Shown here piece by piece: positions 32,701 through 42,949 of a stretch of DNA of 64,000 nucleotides. Both the position numbers and the translations under genes were made by a program. Each line of letters starts with the position of its first letter. Position 1 is the first letter of the stretch. Source of the DNA: Macrostomum hystrix (lineage: Eukaryota > Platyhelminthes > Macrostomidae). The stretch is taken from NCBI GenBank assembly GCA_950097015.1, contig CATNEN010000001.1, forward strand, positions 6,123,001 through 6,187,000. The letters run 5' to 3'. Under the pieces are notes generated by a model. The model worked only from the letters and a program-made list of their open reading frames with translations, was not told the DNA's origin and made no database searches.

Positions 32701-33942
32701 GCCTGTTTTTCATTATGTTTTACCTTATACCTGCGTCTCAGTTCGATTGGCTTTAGATTACTGGAAGTGACAGACTAACAGGCTCTGGGTTACTAGGGGT
32801 GACATTTTGTAGATTACAGAGGGTGACAGGCTGTAGATTACAGAGGTTGACAGGCTGTAGATTACAAAGGGTGACAGGCTGTAGATTACAGAGGGTGACA
32901 GGCTGTAGATTACAGAGGGTGACAGGCTGTAGATTACTAAGGGTGACAGGCTGTAGATTACTAAGGGTGACAGGCTGTAGATTAGTAAGGGTGACAGGCT
33001 GTAGATTACAGAGGGTGACAGGCTGTAGATTACTAATGGTGACAGGCTGTAGATTACAGAGGTTGACAGGCTGTAGATTACAAAGGGTGACAGGCTGTAG
33101 ATTACTAAGGGTGACAGGCTGTAGATTACAGTGGGTGACAGGCTGTAGATTACAGAGGTTGACAGGCTGTAGATTACAAAGGGTGACAGGCTGTAGATTA
33201 CAGAGGGTGACAGGCTGTAGATTACAGAGGGTGACAGGCTGTAGATTACTAAGGGTGACAGGCTGTAGATTACTAAGGGTGACAGGCTGTAGATTAGTAA
33301 GGGTGACAGGCTGTAGATTACAGAGGGTGACAGGCTGTAGATTACTAATGGTGACAGGCTGTAGATTACAGAGGTTGACAGGCTGTAGATTACAAAGGGT
33401 GACAGGCTGTAGATTACTAAGGGTGACAGGCTGTAGATTACAGTGGGTGACAGGCTGTAGATTACAGAGGGTGACAGGCTGTAGATTACAGAGGGTGACA
33501 GGCTGTAGATTACTAATGGTGACAGGCTGTCGATTACAGAGGTTGACAGGCTGTAGATTACTAAGGGTGACAGGCTGTAGATTACTAAGGGTGACAGGCT
33601 GTAGATTACAAAGGGTGACAGGCTGTAGATTACTAAGGGTGACAGGCTGTAGATTACAGTGGGTGACAGGCTGTAGATTACAAAGGGTGACAGGCTGTAG
33701 ATTACAGAGGGTGACAGGCTGTAGATTACTAAGGGTGACAGACAGTAGATTACAGAGGTGACAGGGAGATAATTACAGTGTCATCTCCTCCTCACAGGCT
33801 TCTTGCCCAGTTCGCATTTCGGCTGAATATTCTTTACGAGCTACCCAAGGGCAAGGTGACCAAGGACACTAAATTGGGCATTCGCGAGGACGTTCGCGAT
33901 ATGCTAATTAAGCATCACCTGTTCAGTTGGGAGCTTGATTGA
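20790..33942 (+). CDS. SGSM3: SGSM3 (small G protein signalling modulator 3), complete, 10 exons
   Basis: Exons 20790-20891, 20965-21031, 21290-21735, 22353-22683, 27957-28102, 28547-28777, 30544-30822, 31399-31872, 32481-32689 and 33798-33942 join in phase at every junction: 809 residues (human about 749). The start is fixed by [16 protein letters not shown] and [14 protein letters not shown], both conserved. The TBC RabGAP domain runs from about 147 ([19 protein letters not shown]) to about 390; its arginine finger IEK|DLLRT spans the exon 3/4 junction and the glutamine finger is GYCQGTG. The SH3 domain is about 541-597 ([40 protein letters not shown]). The RUN domain follows ([27 protein letters not shown]) and ends [10 protein letters not shown]. 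The family modulates Rab/Rap GTPases at membranes. A lineage-specific Ser/Gly/Gln insert fills part of exon 3. ATTAAA follows the stop by 14 bases. Exon 7 has a weak donor (CAG|GTTGGC). Confidence 0.97.
21055..21187. repeat. Minisatellite, 20-bp unit (SGSM3 intron 2)
   Basis: Six to seven copies of CTTCCCATCCCTCTCATTGT, alternating with a CATTCCTTTCATTGT variant. It begins about 25 bases after the donor of exon 2. Confidence 0.95.
21783..22320. repeat. Short tandem repeat split by a SINE (SGSM3 intron 3)
   Basis: AAAATGGTTGCTATGCGATA recurs at about 36-40 base spacing at 21785, 22137, 22176, 22208 and 22298, with the minus-strand SINE inserted after the first copy. The SINE therefore landed in an existing small array. 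Confidence 0.75.
21825..22135 (-). repeat. tRNA-derived SINE, copy 2
   Basis: Antisense copy of the 8945-9305 element. Read on the minus strand it has the A-box-like GAGTGGCAGAGCAGTGTAAC head, GAGTCTACACTGCCTGACGA in the body and CTGGCTGCGGGTCTAGTG near the end. It lies in SGSM3 intron 3. Confidence 0.85.
22695..22790 (+). repeat. SINE head with tRNA-like promoter boxes
   Basis: TCTAGCCTAGTGGTTAGAGC (A box) and GGGTTCGATTCCTGAC (B box) are well kept, but the fold lacks a proper tRNA acceptor stem, so this is a SINE head rather than a tRNA gene. It lies directly before another SINE in SGSM3 intron 4. Confidence 0.6.
22800..23130 (+). repeat. tRNA-derived SINE, copy 3
   Basis: Same family as 8945-9305: GAGCTCGATTCCGCGGCGAG, then GTGAGAGTGTACACTGCCTG, CTCGCTGGCTGCGGGTCTAG and CACCAAATGATGTGC. 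Confidence 0.88.
23180..23340. repeat. SINE fragment with CAGTCCATGGACTG palindrome
   Basis: AGCTGTTCAGTCCATGGACTG-like palindrome at about 23262, then GAGATTCGAACTCCTGACC, an inverted B box. Related to 2030-2365. The rest of intron 4 up to 23940 shows nothing further. Confidence 0.5.
23945..27907. repeat. Large minisatellite, 30-bp unit, about 4 kb (SGSM3 intron 4)
   Basis: About 130 copies. The common unit joins CCAACCAATCTCTAGAATGT to ACACTCATCC (30 bases). The first 400 bases are diverged (CACCCCCTAGAGTG forms); from 25050 onward copies are nearly identical. A variant cassette (GAAGGTACACTTATCCCCCA, then CTAGAATGATCACTCATCCC) recurs at about 24330, 24420, 24810, 24900, 25745, 26075, 26225, 26585, 26855, 27272 and 27603, dividing the array into blocks. 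The copy at 27272-27300 lacks one C. The array ends about 50 bases before exon 5. The 770-codon open frame across it is an artefact of a 30-base stop-free unit. Confidence 0.97.
28840..30450. repeat. Minisatellite, 23-bp unit (SGSM3 intron 6)
   Basis: About 70 copies built on GATGCCTGGGATTTTGTAG plus TTTT, with a C/T variant at GATGCYTGGG as the main difference. The unique sequence just after the donor (GGGATTTTGTCATTTTGAT, about 28800) looks like the seed from which the unit arose. The minus strand is open for over 300 codons here because 3 x 23 bases contain no stop; it is not a gene. Confidence 0.97.
30833..31215. repeat. Minisatellite, 22-bp unit (SGSM3 intron 7)
   Basis: About 17 copies of CTACTCAACCTACCTGATCC plus AT, with a CTTCC variant. 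The first copy begins about ten bases after the exon 7 donor. A short array of AATAAACACACC-type repeats (about 31240-31370) fills the rest of the intron. Confidence 0.95.
31905..32125. repeat. Minisatellite, 36-bp unit (SGSM3 intron 8)
   Basis: About six diverged copies. The unit contains GGGATTTTATCTGAAATTTC then TGGGGTCCTTAGAATA, and begins about 30 bases after the exon 8 donor. Degenerate forms continue to about 32420. Confidence 0.9.
32800..33765. repeat. Minisatellite, 24-bp unit (SGSM3 intron 9)
   Basis: About 40 copies of GGTGACAGGCTGTAGATTAC plus a variable four bases (AGAG, TAAG, AAAG, AGTG). The order of variants around 32925-33140 is repeated at 33230-33440, showing block duplication of about 310 bases. 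It ends about 30 bases before the last exon. Confidence 0.96.
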
Positions 33943-35156
33943 GTCTTATTTATTTATTAAACACTGTTTTATTTGGCGGTTAAATTTATCTTGTACTTTC
34001 AACAGATATAAAGCACATCGATGTTAATCTATTTGTCTTGTAGTCACTGTCTGTTGCGTTTTGTTTTGTAAAGTTTGTTTTTCTCGGTTATTGTTTCGTA
34101 AAATCAGATAAAAGTCTAATCAAGTTTGTGTTTAAAGTAGTTTGTTTAGAAAATTTGAATTCCCGCCAAATAATGTCGTTAATAAACGACGTTAAGATTA
34201 TGAAAAAGTCTTCACGCTTGACTCTGCTGACAAATATAATTCTAGTCACAATGAACGATCGATTAATTGTCTCACACGAACGCTAGATAAGAAAGTCGGT
34301 TTGCGTGTTTACTGTTTCACCATTCCCAGATGGACTTGCTGTTTTCAATTTTTTTTCTGTTCCTAAATATTCCATGACATTTGTGTGTTTTTTAACGACT
34401 TAAATTTCAATCTACTTCATTACGCATATAGTAACGTTTTTTAATCACTGCGTTTAAAAGGATTCCGTTTGTTTTAACTGTCATCAGCTGAGCTAGAATT
34501 TCATAGATCCAACTTCCAAGACAACGCCTTTAGTTATAACAATTTGCTTAAGTTTTTGTTTTGACATATTATAAAATAGGCTATAAATCATTTTTTGTTA
34601 TTTAGAAATATATATTAAACATAGACTACTGACTTCACAGGATTAGTAGAGTAATACGTACTCATTTTGTCCAAAATATTTTCAGGCATATTTTGAACCT
34701 GTGTGTCATATATTCAGTTTGCGACATGTCGCTTCAGAAATTAGATTATAATTTTCCTCAATGATATAATCCTAAATGTGTTATGAAAAAGAAGCTAAGA
34801 TATTTTCTATATATGTTTCTGCTGGAAATACTTGGCTTGTTTATTGCTATTTTGCCAATTGTTGTAAGCTGGTTTTTTCTGATTTCTGTCTAAAGATTAT
34901 ATATAGATCTTTACTATTTCATTATTCTTTGTACCGCACTAAAGTTATTTAATTTTTTCGCTTAAAAAGATGTATACGTATCCATATTATTAGCATAAAT
35001 ATTTTTCAGTGTCACAATTACTCAAAATCATTTTCAATTCTCTCGCCTATAATTTATGACTTGCTCAGTCTCGGCTCGGTACATATGCATGCGGCGTTTT
35101 TATTGCTTACGCGAACAGGTGTTTTATCACGTGATAAATCAGAGCTAGTAAATATC
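33943..35156. other. SGSM3 3' flank, AT-rich, no gene seen
   Basis: ATTAAA at 33956-33961 is a likely poly(A) signal. The remainder has no frame or repeat I can support. Confidence 0.5.
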
Positions 35157-35600
35157 TAGTGAACCCAGCTCCCACCACCCAACGGCACTCACCACCACAC
35201 GGCACCCACCCCCCACGGCACTCACCACCCCACGGCACCCACCACCCCACAGCACCCACCCCCCACAGCACCCACTCCCCACAGCACCCACCACCCCATG
35301 CACGGCACCCACCACCCCCGGTATCTACCACCCCACAGCACCCACCACCCCCGGTATCTACCACCCCACAGCACCCACCCCCCACAGCACCCACCACCCC
35401 ACGGCATCCACCACCACACAGCACTTACCACCCCACGGCACCCAACACCACAGATCATCCACCACCCCCTAGCACCCAACACCCCACAGCAACCACCACC
35501 AATTAGCGCCCAAATTTTCACAGCACCTTAGCACCAAACACCTCACTGCACCCACCACCCCAAATAACCTACCAACCCACACCACCCACCACTCCATAGC
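35157..35600. repeat. C/A-rich minisatellite, about 15-18-bp unit
   Basis: Degenerate tandem copies of CACCACCCCACGGCACC and CACAGCACCCACCCCC. Every third base is often C, so several frames are open on both strands without being genes. It lies in intergenic DNA. Confidence 0.9.
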
Positions 35601-36780
35601 TCTCCCCACGGTAACCATAATTTCATAGGCACATCATCAAACACTATTCAAGTTTTGTTTACAATTGCATTCAATATGTTGTAGAATTTAGTCCATGTAC
35701 TTTTAGAAAACTTTCAATGACCGTGTCGAACATTGTGATTTGTGATTATCTCTTTTTTCTTCCCGTTATTTTGTGTCTTGCTAATCTACACTAAGCACTT
35801 CAATATTATTTTTTGTGAGTGTCTAAAGTCCGCACAATATGTGTTAATAATATGCTATATTATTTTTGGCGCGATTAATCTTTCTGTTAACTCGTTAAAT
35901 GTCTTCAAGGTTATCTGCGACGAGATAAAGTACAAACAGGTATAAATAAAATATGTTCTGGCAGCTGGATATAAGTGTCTTGTTGGAAATCTTAAAATTT
36001 GACATAAACCTGACAGCGAAACTAACTTGCATAAATAACTACAGGCTTCCATTGTTATTAATTGTACTCAGTTTTTTTAAACTGAAATTACAATTTTCAA
36101 CTGAAAGGATAATATTCGAACTAAAGGGATGATATTCAACCCGAACAATAGAGCAGTCATTTATATTCCATAATGGCACAGCAGCTGTCACACCAGAGAT
36201 ATGGATAGAAACTGTCTTATTTATAATGCATATTAATAAATTTGTATTTTTGTTAAAAACGAAATCACAACCAAGCAAGATTATATAAAATAATAAATAG
36301 GAAAAGCTACATATTGCCAACAGTAGCACAGTAAAAATGGATGTAGTTCTGAAAGTATATGCTCGAGAAAAAAATAGGGGGAAAAACACAAGAAAACTTT
36401 TAAGGCACTCAAAAGAAATGTAAACAATTTTGTGATTCTTTGGCCAAGATAGACAACAACAACAAACTAAAACTAAATACAGGGAATGTCATAATGAAGG
36501 CTTCCTAACAATGAGAAAGCTGTACTTAATAAGAAACACGTGCCATATGAAAATGACGATAAACAATGTTGTTTATTGAGAGCCAATGTTATCATCTATA
36601 AGTGATAGTAGAAAAACTAAAAACGGATTAGCTTGAAATCCGAAATAGGCAATGTTAGTCAAACGTACTGAAAAAGGAAAACAATGAACCAGTTTTAATC
36701 ATATCTTTTAGCAGCGTATTTCGGCTTTAAAGCATTGGAGCTTTTTTCTGAGTCGAACTGTTTGATGAAGCTAATGAAGC
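35601..36780. other. Intergenic, AT-rich, nothing recognised
   Basis: Low-GC sequence between SGSM3 and GMPPA with only short frames of biased composition. No repeats seen. Confidence 0.45.
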
Positions 36781-36784
36781 AAAT

Positions 36785-37310
36785 GCATCAAAAGCTCATT
36801 GTTGCCCGTCGGGCAGAAATTCTTGCCCGTTAATCCCCAAATTCCGGGCAGTTTCCCGGAAAAGGCTTCGACCAATAGGAATGGCTTACTGAGGCAAAAA
36901 TGTCTATGGCACAATAACAGTAATACCCATTGACATATAACCAAGTGTGCGTAGACGTCTCAAGCTCGTGTATAGTTTATGGCCCAAAGGCCATCAAAGA
37001 AATAGATTGAAGTGCGCAGTAAATTCTGCAACTGTGCGGTAAATGACATGACTATGCTCTCCGTGCCATCCCTCTTCTGAGCTACTATGCAGTAAATCCC
37101 AGACGGGTATTGTCTATGGGCCGAAGGAGCTGGTCTTGCGCACACACACTTGGTCATAAATCAATGCACTTTTGCTAGGCTTCCGAGTGCGTAAATCTAC
37201 CATTAACGCCCTAAAGCATGGGTAATAATATACCTTTTACTATTGGCTCAAAAAAACGCAACTCGCGATTGGGTTTCACAGTGTCTATGGCCCAAATTGA
37301 CAATTAACAA
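36785..37310. repeat. Possible MITE-like element with GC hairpins
   Basis: ACATATAACCAAGTGTGCG (about 36936) and CGCACACACACTTGGTCAT (about 37137) form an imperfect inverted pair about 220 bases apart, suggesting a small non-autonomous element. Upstream, TTGCCCGTCGGGCA (about 36803) and CCGGGCAGTTTCCCGG (about 36844) are compact hairpins. TGTCTATGG occurs at 36900, 37112 and 37281. Confidence 0.45.
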
Positions 37311-37349
37311 TTCCAAGCCTAAAACTGGCAGTCAAAAGGCCGTATTAGT

Positions 37350-39857
37350 TCACATGATAATCTGATTCCTGTAGCTTCTATCCAGTTCCTTATGCGGCAG
37401 AACAATAGAATTGCGAACAATCACTTCAGCCGGCACCTCAACCTGGGAGCCAATCACAGTGCAGGATGGGTTCAGCTGGCCGCTCTCGTTGAACAATTCC
37501 AGAGTGGCAATCTTGGCAAATGGCTTATTAGGATTGGGATCAGTTGGCGTGCCTTCAACTCTGGTCCATTCGCCGATGTTGGCATTGCCGCCAATCACAC
37601 TGAACATCACGCAGGCGTGGTCTCGAATGGCGCTGCCGTGCAGTACGATGCAGTCTCTGAGACGCACACCGTCGCCAATGGTTGCGTAGCGATCCACGGA
37701 CACGTTTGGCCCCAGAACAGCGGTGGGGCTAACACTGGCGCTCGGGTGAATGTACACATCCCCAATGATGCCAGGACCAGTCCTGGAATCAGCCAGCCAA
37801 TCAGGGTGGCTGCTTCGGTACAGATTCAGGATGTGTCGGTTGGCATAGATGGCCGCGCTGGAATTAACAGGATGATCAGATATGATCATTACCCACATGA
37901 CCAATCATGCAGCTATGATCATTACCCACATGACCAATCATGCAGCTATGATCATTAACCACATGACCAATCATGCAGCTATGATCATTAACCACATGAC
38001 CAATCATACAGCTATGATCATTACCCACATGACCAATCATGCAGCTATGATCATTAACCACATGACCAATCATACAGCTATGATCATTAACCACATGACC
38101 AATCATACAGCTATGATCATTACCCACATGACCAATCATGCAGCTATGATCATTAACCACATGACCAATCATACAGCTATGATCATTAACCACATGACCA
38201 ATCATACAGCTATGATCATTACCCACATGACCAATCATGCATCTATGATCATTAACCACATGACCAATCATGCAGCAATGATCATCACCCACATGACCAA
38301 TCATGCAGCAATGATCATCACCCACATGACCAATCATGCAGCAATGATCATCACCCACATGACCAATGTGCTATGATCATATCCCACCTGCCCATGACAA
38401 AGAAAATCTTTTCAAATCTCACCCGGCCGATTTAACCTGACTCCAGAAGCGCTTAGTAACATAGGCGAATAGGCAGTGCTGGCTGGCCAAAGGTTGGAAC
38501 ACTTCCTTCTCCATGTGTACCGACTCGCTGCACTGACCCGAGAGATCGAAGCTGGAAATGTATAGGTGAATGCCTGATGGTCCAATCCAGAAAAAAACTT
38601 TTGTTTGCAAAGTGATTTAACTTGCTTGTGTAAGACTTACTTAAAGTGTCTATCATGATGAGCTTTGACTGCGGCTTTCAGGTGTACAAAAATGCCAGGC
38701 GACAAAATGTACACACCGCAATTGATCATGTTGCTCACAAATGTGGCTGGCTTCTCAACATAATGCAAAATCTGCAAGTCAAGCGAGTTAATCATTAAAA
38801 AGTTTCGATTTATCTTTTATATGACCAAAGAAAACATGCAATTTTAACAAGAAAAAAACTATCCTCATTTTTCTACAAAAAATATTTTAAAGAAATAAAC
38901 TTTGTCTGTAGTACAGTTTTTTAAATCAACATACTATAAACTACTTTTCTAAGAAAATAACTTTCTAAGAAACAAACTTTATAAGAAATTAACTTTATAA
39001 GAAATTAGCTTTCTAAGAAATTAGCTTTCTAAGAAATTAGCTTTCTAAGAAATTAGCTTTCTAAGAAATTAGCTTTCTAAGAAATTAGCTTTCTAAGAAA
39101 TTAGCTTTCTAAGAAATTAGCTTTCTAAGAAATTAGCTTTCTAAGAAATTAGCTTTCTAAGAAATTAGCTTTCTAAGAAATTAGCTTTCTAAGAAATTAG
39201 CTTTCTAAGAAATTAGCTTTCTAAGAAATTAGCTTTCTAAGAAATTAGCTTTCTATGAATACAATGAAGGCTGATTTTATAGTAATATATTGTCTAGGAC
39301 TAAAAACTCTCGAAGCGAAATTGTTGCAGAAAACCTCACGCCAGCCCACTCACTTCATTCGTGGCCTTGTCAATCACAGCGCAGCCGTATTCCACACTCT
39401 GCGATCGCGTAGCCTCGGTGCACATGATAGTAAAAGTTCCTGGCTTGTGATTGGCCAGCATGTCAGCCAATTGGAAGTCGCAGCAGACGTCAGAGTTCAT
39501 GACAAAGAAAGCGTCCGGTTCGCCGCTCATAATCTGGTCGCGAAAGTGAAACAGGCCCCCAGCTGTGCCCAACGCTGTGAACTCCTGGAGGTAGCGAATT
39601 TTCACTCCGAACTTCTGCTGACACTCGTCAACAAAGTGGCAGAATTGTTCCCGGGGATAATAGCCTATCAGGAGAATTTCTTTCATCCCTGTAACTTTGG
39701 CGCACGCTTCAACGTGATGATACACGATTGGAAAGCCGGCAATTGAGAACAACGGAGTCGGCTGGTCCATGCTTAGCGGACGAAATCTTGTGCTCTTAGC
39801 GGGACCACCGAGAAGGATGATGGCCTTGTAGGTTTCCTGGCCAGTGTTGGAAATCAT
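37350..39857 (-). CDS. GMPPA: GMPPA, mannose-1-phosphate guanyltransferase alpha, complete
   Basis: Minus-strand exons 39857-39354, 38771-38641, 38551-38423 and 37857-37350 join in phase and give 423 residues (human 420). The amino end has KAIILLGGPAKSTRFRPLSM, the nucleotidyltransferase signature, then EILLIGYYPREQF, YLQEFTALGTAGGLFHFRDQ and FFVMNSDVCCDF. Exon 2 gives LHYVEKPATFVSNMINCGVY, exon 3 FWSQVKSAG. The last exon carries the left-handed beta-helix hexapeptide repeats (VYIHPSASVSPTAVLGPNVS, RLRDCIVLHGSAIRDHACV) and ends SIVLPHKELDRSYRNQIIM. In animals GMPPA binds GDP-mannose and restrains the GMPPB subunit that makes GDP-mannose for glycosylation in the cytosol. ILLGGPAKSTRFRP keeps the glycine-rich frame but has PAKS where active transferases have a Gly/Thr-rich loop, as in other GMPPA. 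Introns 1 and 3 are filled by minisatellites. Confidence 0.97.
37876..38370. repeat. Minisatellite, 33-bp unit (GMPPA intron 3)
   Basis: Fifteen copies of a unit holding ACCACATGACCAATCATGCA then GCTATGATCATTA. It ends within about 20 bases of the splice acceptor of the last exon. Two forms (TTACC and TTAACC) alternate in a regular order. The unit is rich in self-complementary ATGATCAT. Confidence 0.96.
38940..39255. repeat. Minisatellite, 16-bp unit (GMPPA intron 1)
   Basis: About 17 near-identical copies of CTTTCTAAGAAATTAG; the left edge is diverged (ATAACTTTCTAAGAAA). The unit contains the inverted pair TTTCT/AGAAA. Confidence 0.96.
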
Positions 39858-39959
39858 CTTGATGGCGCGAATTCAAATTTGCTGCAAAATCATAACAAAA
39901 TAAGTCGATAACGTACGAGATACGACATACGAGAGATAATACCGATCACAGGAGATCAA

Positions 39960-40305
39960 GGAGACCTAGGGATCATTTGAGATCTAGGGGATCAAAGGAG
40001 GTCTAGGGATCAAAGTAGATCTAGGGGATCAAAGTAGATCTAGGGGATCAAAGTAGATCTAGGGGATCAAAGTAGATCTAGGGGATCAAAGTAGATCTAG
40101 GGGATCAAAGTAGATCTTGGGGATCAAAGGAGATCTAGGGGATCATTGGAGATCTAGGGGATCAAAGTAGATCTAGGGGATCAAAGTAGATCTAGGGGAT
40201 CAAAGTAGAGCTAGGGGATCAAAGTAGATCTAGGGGATCAAAGTAGATCTAGGGGATCAAAGTAGATCTAGGGGATCAAAGGAGATCTAGGGGATCATTA
40301 ACAGA
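39960..40305. repeat. Minisatellite, 19-bp unit, between GMPPA and UBE2G2
   Basis: About 17 copies of AGATCTAGGGGATCAAAGT. Each has two GATC sites, one inside palindromic AGATCT. It starts about 100 bases upstream of the GMPPA start, so it occupies the likely GMPPA promoter region. Confidence 0.95.
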
Positions 40306-40612
40306 TACTATCAGATGCAAATCAAAATAATTTATGTACATAAAAAAGAAAATCGAATTGCAAAAAACATTGCTTGAAATGAAAGCAAGAAAGCGCAAAA
40401 ACCTCTCTGATTTTAATTCTTACACAAAAAAGACACTACAAATGAAATTTAAGTGAACCAATGTAAGCTTAAAACATAAAATACCTAATTGTCAGACATA
40501 CAGTAGACACGGCACTGTGCATCATATGGAGAGGGACACAACAGAAAACTATGGGCAGAAGGCTAATGCAACGCATTTCTAGATGACAGATATCTAGTTA
40601 GTATTTGGTGAT

Positions 40613-42946
40613 TCAAACGCCAAGCGATTGGCGTACAGTGGCTCGAGCTCTTTGCACAAACATATCGTAATTGTCGCGATACATTTTACCAGCGTCCACA
40701 TTAGCCGGACTATCAGCATTGGGCTCAGCCAGAATGCTCAGCACCGATAACAGGATCTTCTCAACGCTTTGCACCGGACTCCAGCGCTCCTGTGAGCTCT
40801 CATAGCCAGTCGGATCCTCACCTGGTGGATGTAGGATGCTGATGCACACGTTGCCATCCTTGTAGATATTCGGATGAAAGATTTCGTTAACAAAGCGCAG
40901 CTTCGGCGGATTCAAAGGATAATCCAGCGGAAAGGTCATGATGGCAGTGAACAGGCCGCCTTCGAATGGGCTCTGCTCGGGACCTCTGCGGAATGCAGGT
41001 GTGCGCGCCATTATATAATGCAGTTAGGATTGCACGTTGACTAGACAATGCCACTTGCTACTGGATTCTACTAGATAGTAGAAAGCATCTAAATCATTAA
41101 CAATACTTACTTAATTAGTGCCTCCCATTCAAAGAAATTTTCGCACGACTTTGGACCGGCAACGATGCCCTCTGGTGGGTCCTCGGTCAGCTCTGCAATG
41201 TGGCCACAATAATCAAATCACAGGTTTGAAAAACTGGATTCAAGATCGAAAATGAGACACTGGAGAGAAGATGGTGGCTGAGTGGCAGAGAGGTTAATGT
41301 GTTTGCCTCTCGCACCAAGGTCCATGAACTTGATTCTGCAGCGAGGCCACCTTAATTTGGGGCCAGCCACTGAGAGATTGCTTGGGTGCTTGTTACGCAA
41401 CATACAGTCTTAAAGCCAAACCTCCAAGGCCTAGTGAGAGTGTACACTGCCTGACGATGAGAAAGTCAGGGCAGATGTACACACCTGTGTGAGCGTGTGC
41501 TCAGGAGTCAGCAAAATGGGCAGAATTGCCTCCTTGCTAGATGTGGGTCTACTGTCACCAAATGATGTTCCATTTCCTGGAGCTCTCCCGAAATTATTAC
41601 TTTTAGGGTATAGATTAGACAGAGAAGATATAAGGTTGTACATAGGTACAACAAATGAAAGAATGTTTTTGAAACTATTGAAATAGAAAGATTGTGTGGG
41701 CTGTATCTCACTCAAGAATGAAACATATGGCCTACTAATATTAGAGCCAGCAAATATTTGTACATCTACTTAATATTTTATTATTTTTGGTAAGTTGTGC
41801 AAAGTCTGAAAAGCACATCTTATATACAAAGTTGCACCTTAGAAATGACACTTATAGCCTAGAGAAATTTTAAAAAGCAGTTTTTTAATTAAAATTTATA
41901 ATTTCACTTTTAAATTGAGACTAAATTATCATATTTTTTCATATTTTCAAAGCAAATTTAATACAATAGCATCAAACAACACAATTACTTTTAAAAAAGA
42001 AGAGACATGAGATAAAGAAATTCATATTTATCTTGCTTATTTTCTCCAAAATTATGACTTTCAATTTTAAAGCATAGACTTTCTTAATTGGTTACTTCTA
42101 GTTATCTTGCATTTTCACCCAAATTTGATATTTTCATTTTGTATATATTTTATTGTTACTTTTTCATTTGCCCTTATAATAATGCTAACAATGTTGTGTA
42201 GCCATAATTTGAGGGCCAAGTTGTGTGGATGTCATGGTGTGTGAGGTCAAGAAACTTTAATTCAATTATAGGCCTAACTCACATAATAACTCTCATTTCA
42301 ATAGCTCAGATGATGGCTAAATAACATAGTTAGCATTTTGGTGTATTATCAAAATAAACTGTTAAGGCAGAATACGTTTTTGAGGGGTTGAGGGGTTTGG
42401 AGTGCATATGAACTAACATTAGCAAGTTGCATGTTTATTGACTGCGGCAGCTATTAAATTTGTGAAACTGCAAGATTGCTAAATATTGCTTTTTGTCAAA
42501 CTATGCCATAAAATGGTAAAATTGAATAAATTGTATGATATGTCTTAGTTAATTAGGAAATAATTTAATATCTTAGGCTTAGGCTACTAGTAGGCTTATG
42601 TATCATTACTAGTAGGCCTACTATAAATTATAATCACTAACTCAGCCAGTGTTATTTCATGAAAAAGTATACATCATATCAGTAATAAAGTAGACAATCC
42701 ATAGCTTAAATTAGATTGTAAAAAACAGCTATCCTTGAAAACTTACTGGTCTATACCATAACTACAAGTAGCAATACTATCAGTAGCTATCTATGATTTC
42801 TAAAAAAAGTCTGCGATGGTTTTTAATTAAATAGGTTTCATATCTGTCAGTGAATGTCAATCGAAAATCTGTAGACGTTCACAAAATTCCAATAAAAACT
42901 TACTTTTAAACTCAGCTTTAAGACGTTTAATTGCAGCACCAGCCAT
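40613..42946 (-). CDS. UBE2G2: UBE2G2, ubiquitin-conjugating enzyme E2, complete
   Basis: Minus-strand exons 42946-42904, 41192-41111 and 40985-40613 join in phase to give 165 residues, exactly the human length. Exon 1 reads MAGAAIKRLKAEFK, exon 2 LTEDPPEGIVAGPKSCENFF, exon 3 GPEQSPFEGGLFTAIMTFPL. The catalytic core is FHPNIYKDGNVCISILHPPG, with the HPN motif and the active-site Cys at residue 89, followed by the acidic loop insert GEDPTGYESSQERWSP that marks the G class. UBE2G2 works at the ER membrane, passing ubiquitin to ligases of ER-associated degradation such as gp78 and HRD1. The carboxy end is diverged (YRDNYDMFVQRARATVRQSL). An upstream in-frame ATG at 41011 is intronic and not the start. 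Intron 1 holds a SINE. Confidence 0.97.
41270..41600 (+). repeat. tRNA-derived SINE, copy 4
   Basis: GGCTGAGTGGCAGAGAGGTT (A box) and a decayed B box (GAACTTGATTCTGCAGC), then GTGAGAGTGTACACTGCCTG and CACCAAATGATGTTCC. It lies in UBE2G2 intron 1, antisense to the gene. Confidence 0.85.
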
Positions 42947-42949
42947 AAG

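Noticed and set aside
40986-41011. UBE2G2 start at the ATG at 41011
   Set aside because: The residues it would add do not match the family. Splicing from exons at 42904-42946 and 41111-41192 gives the exact conserved start and length.
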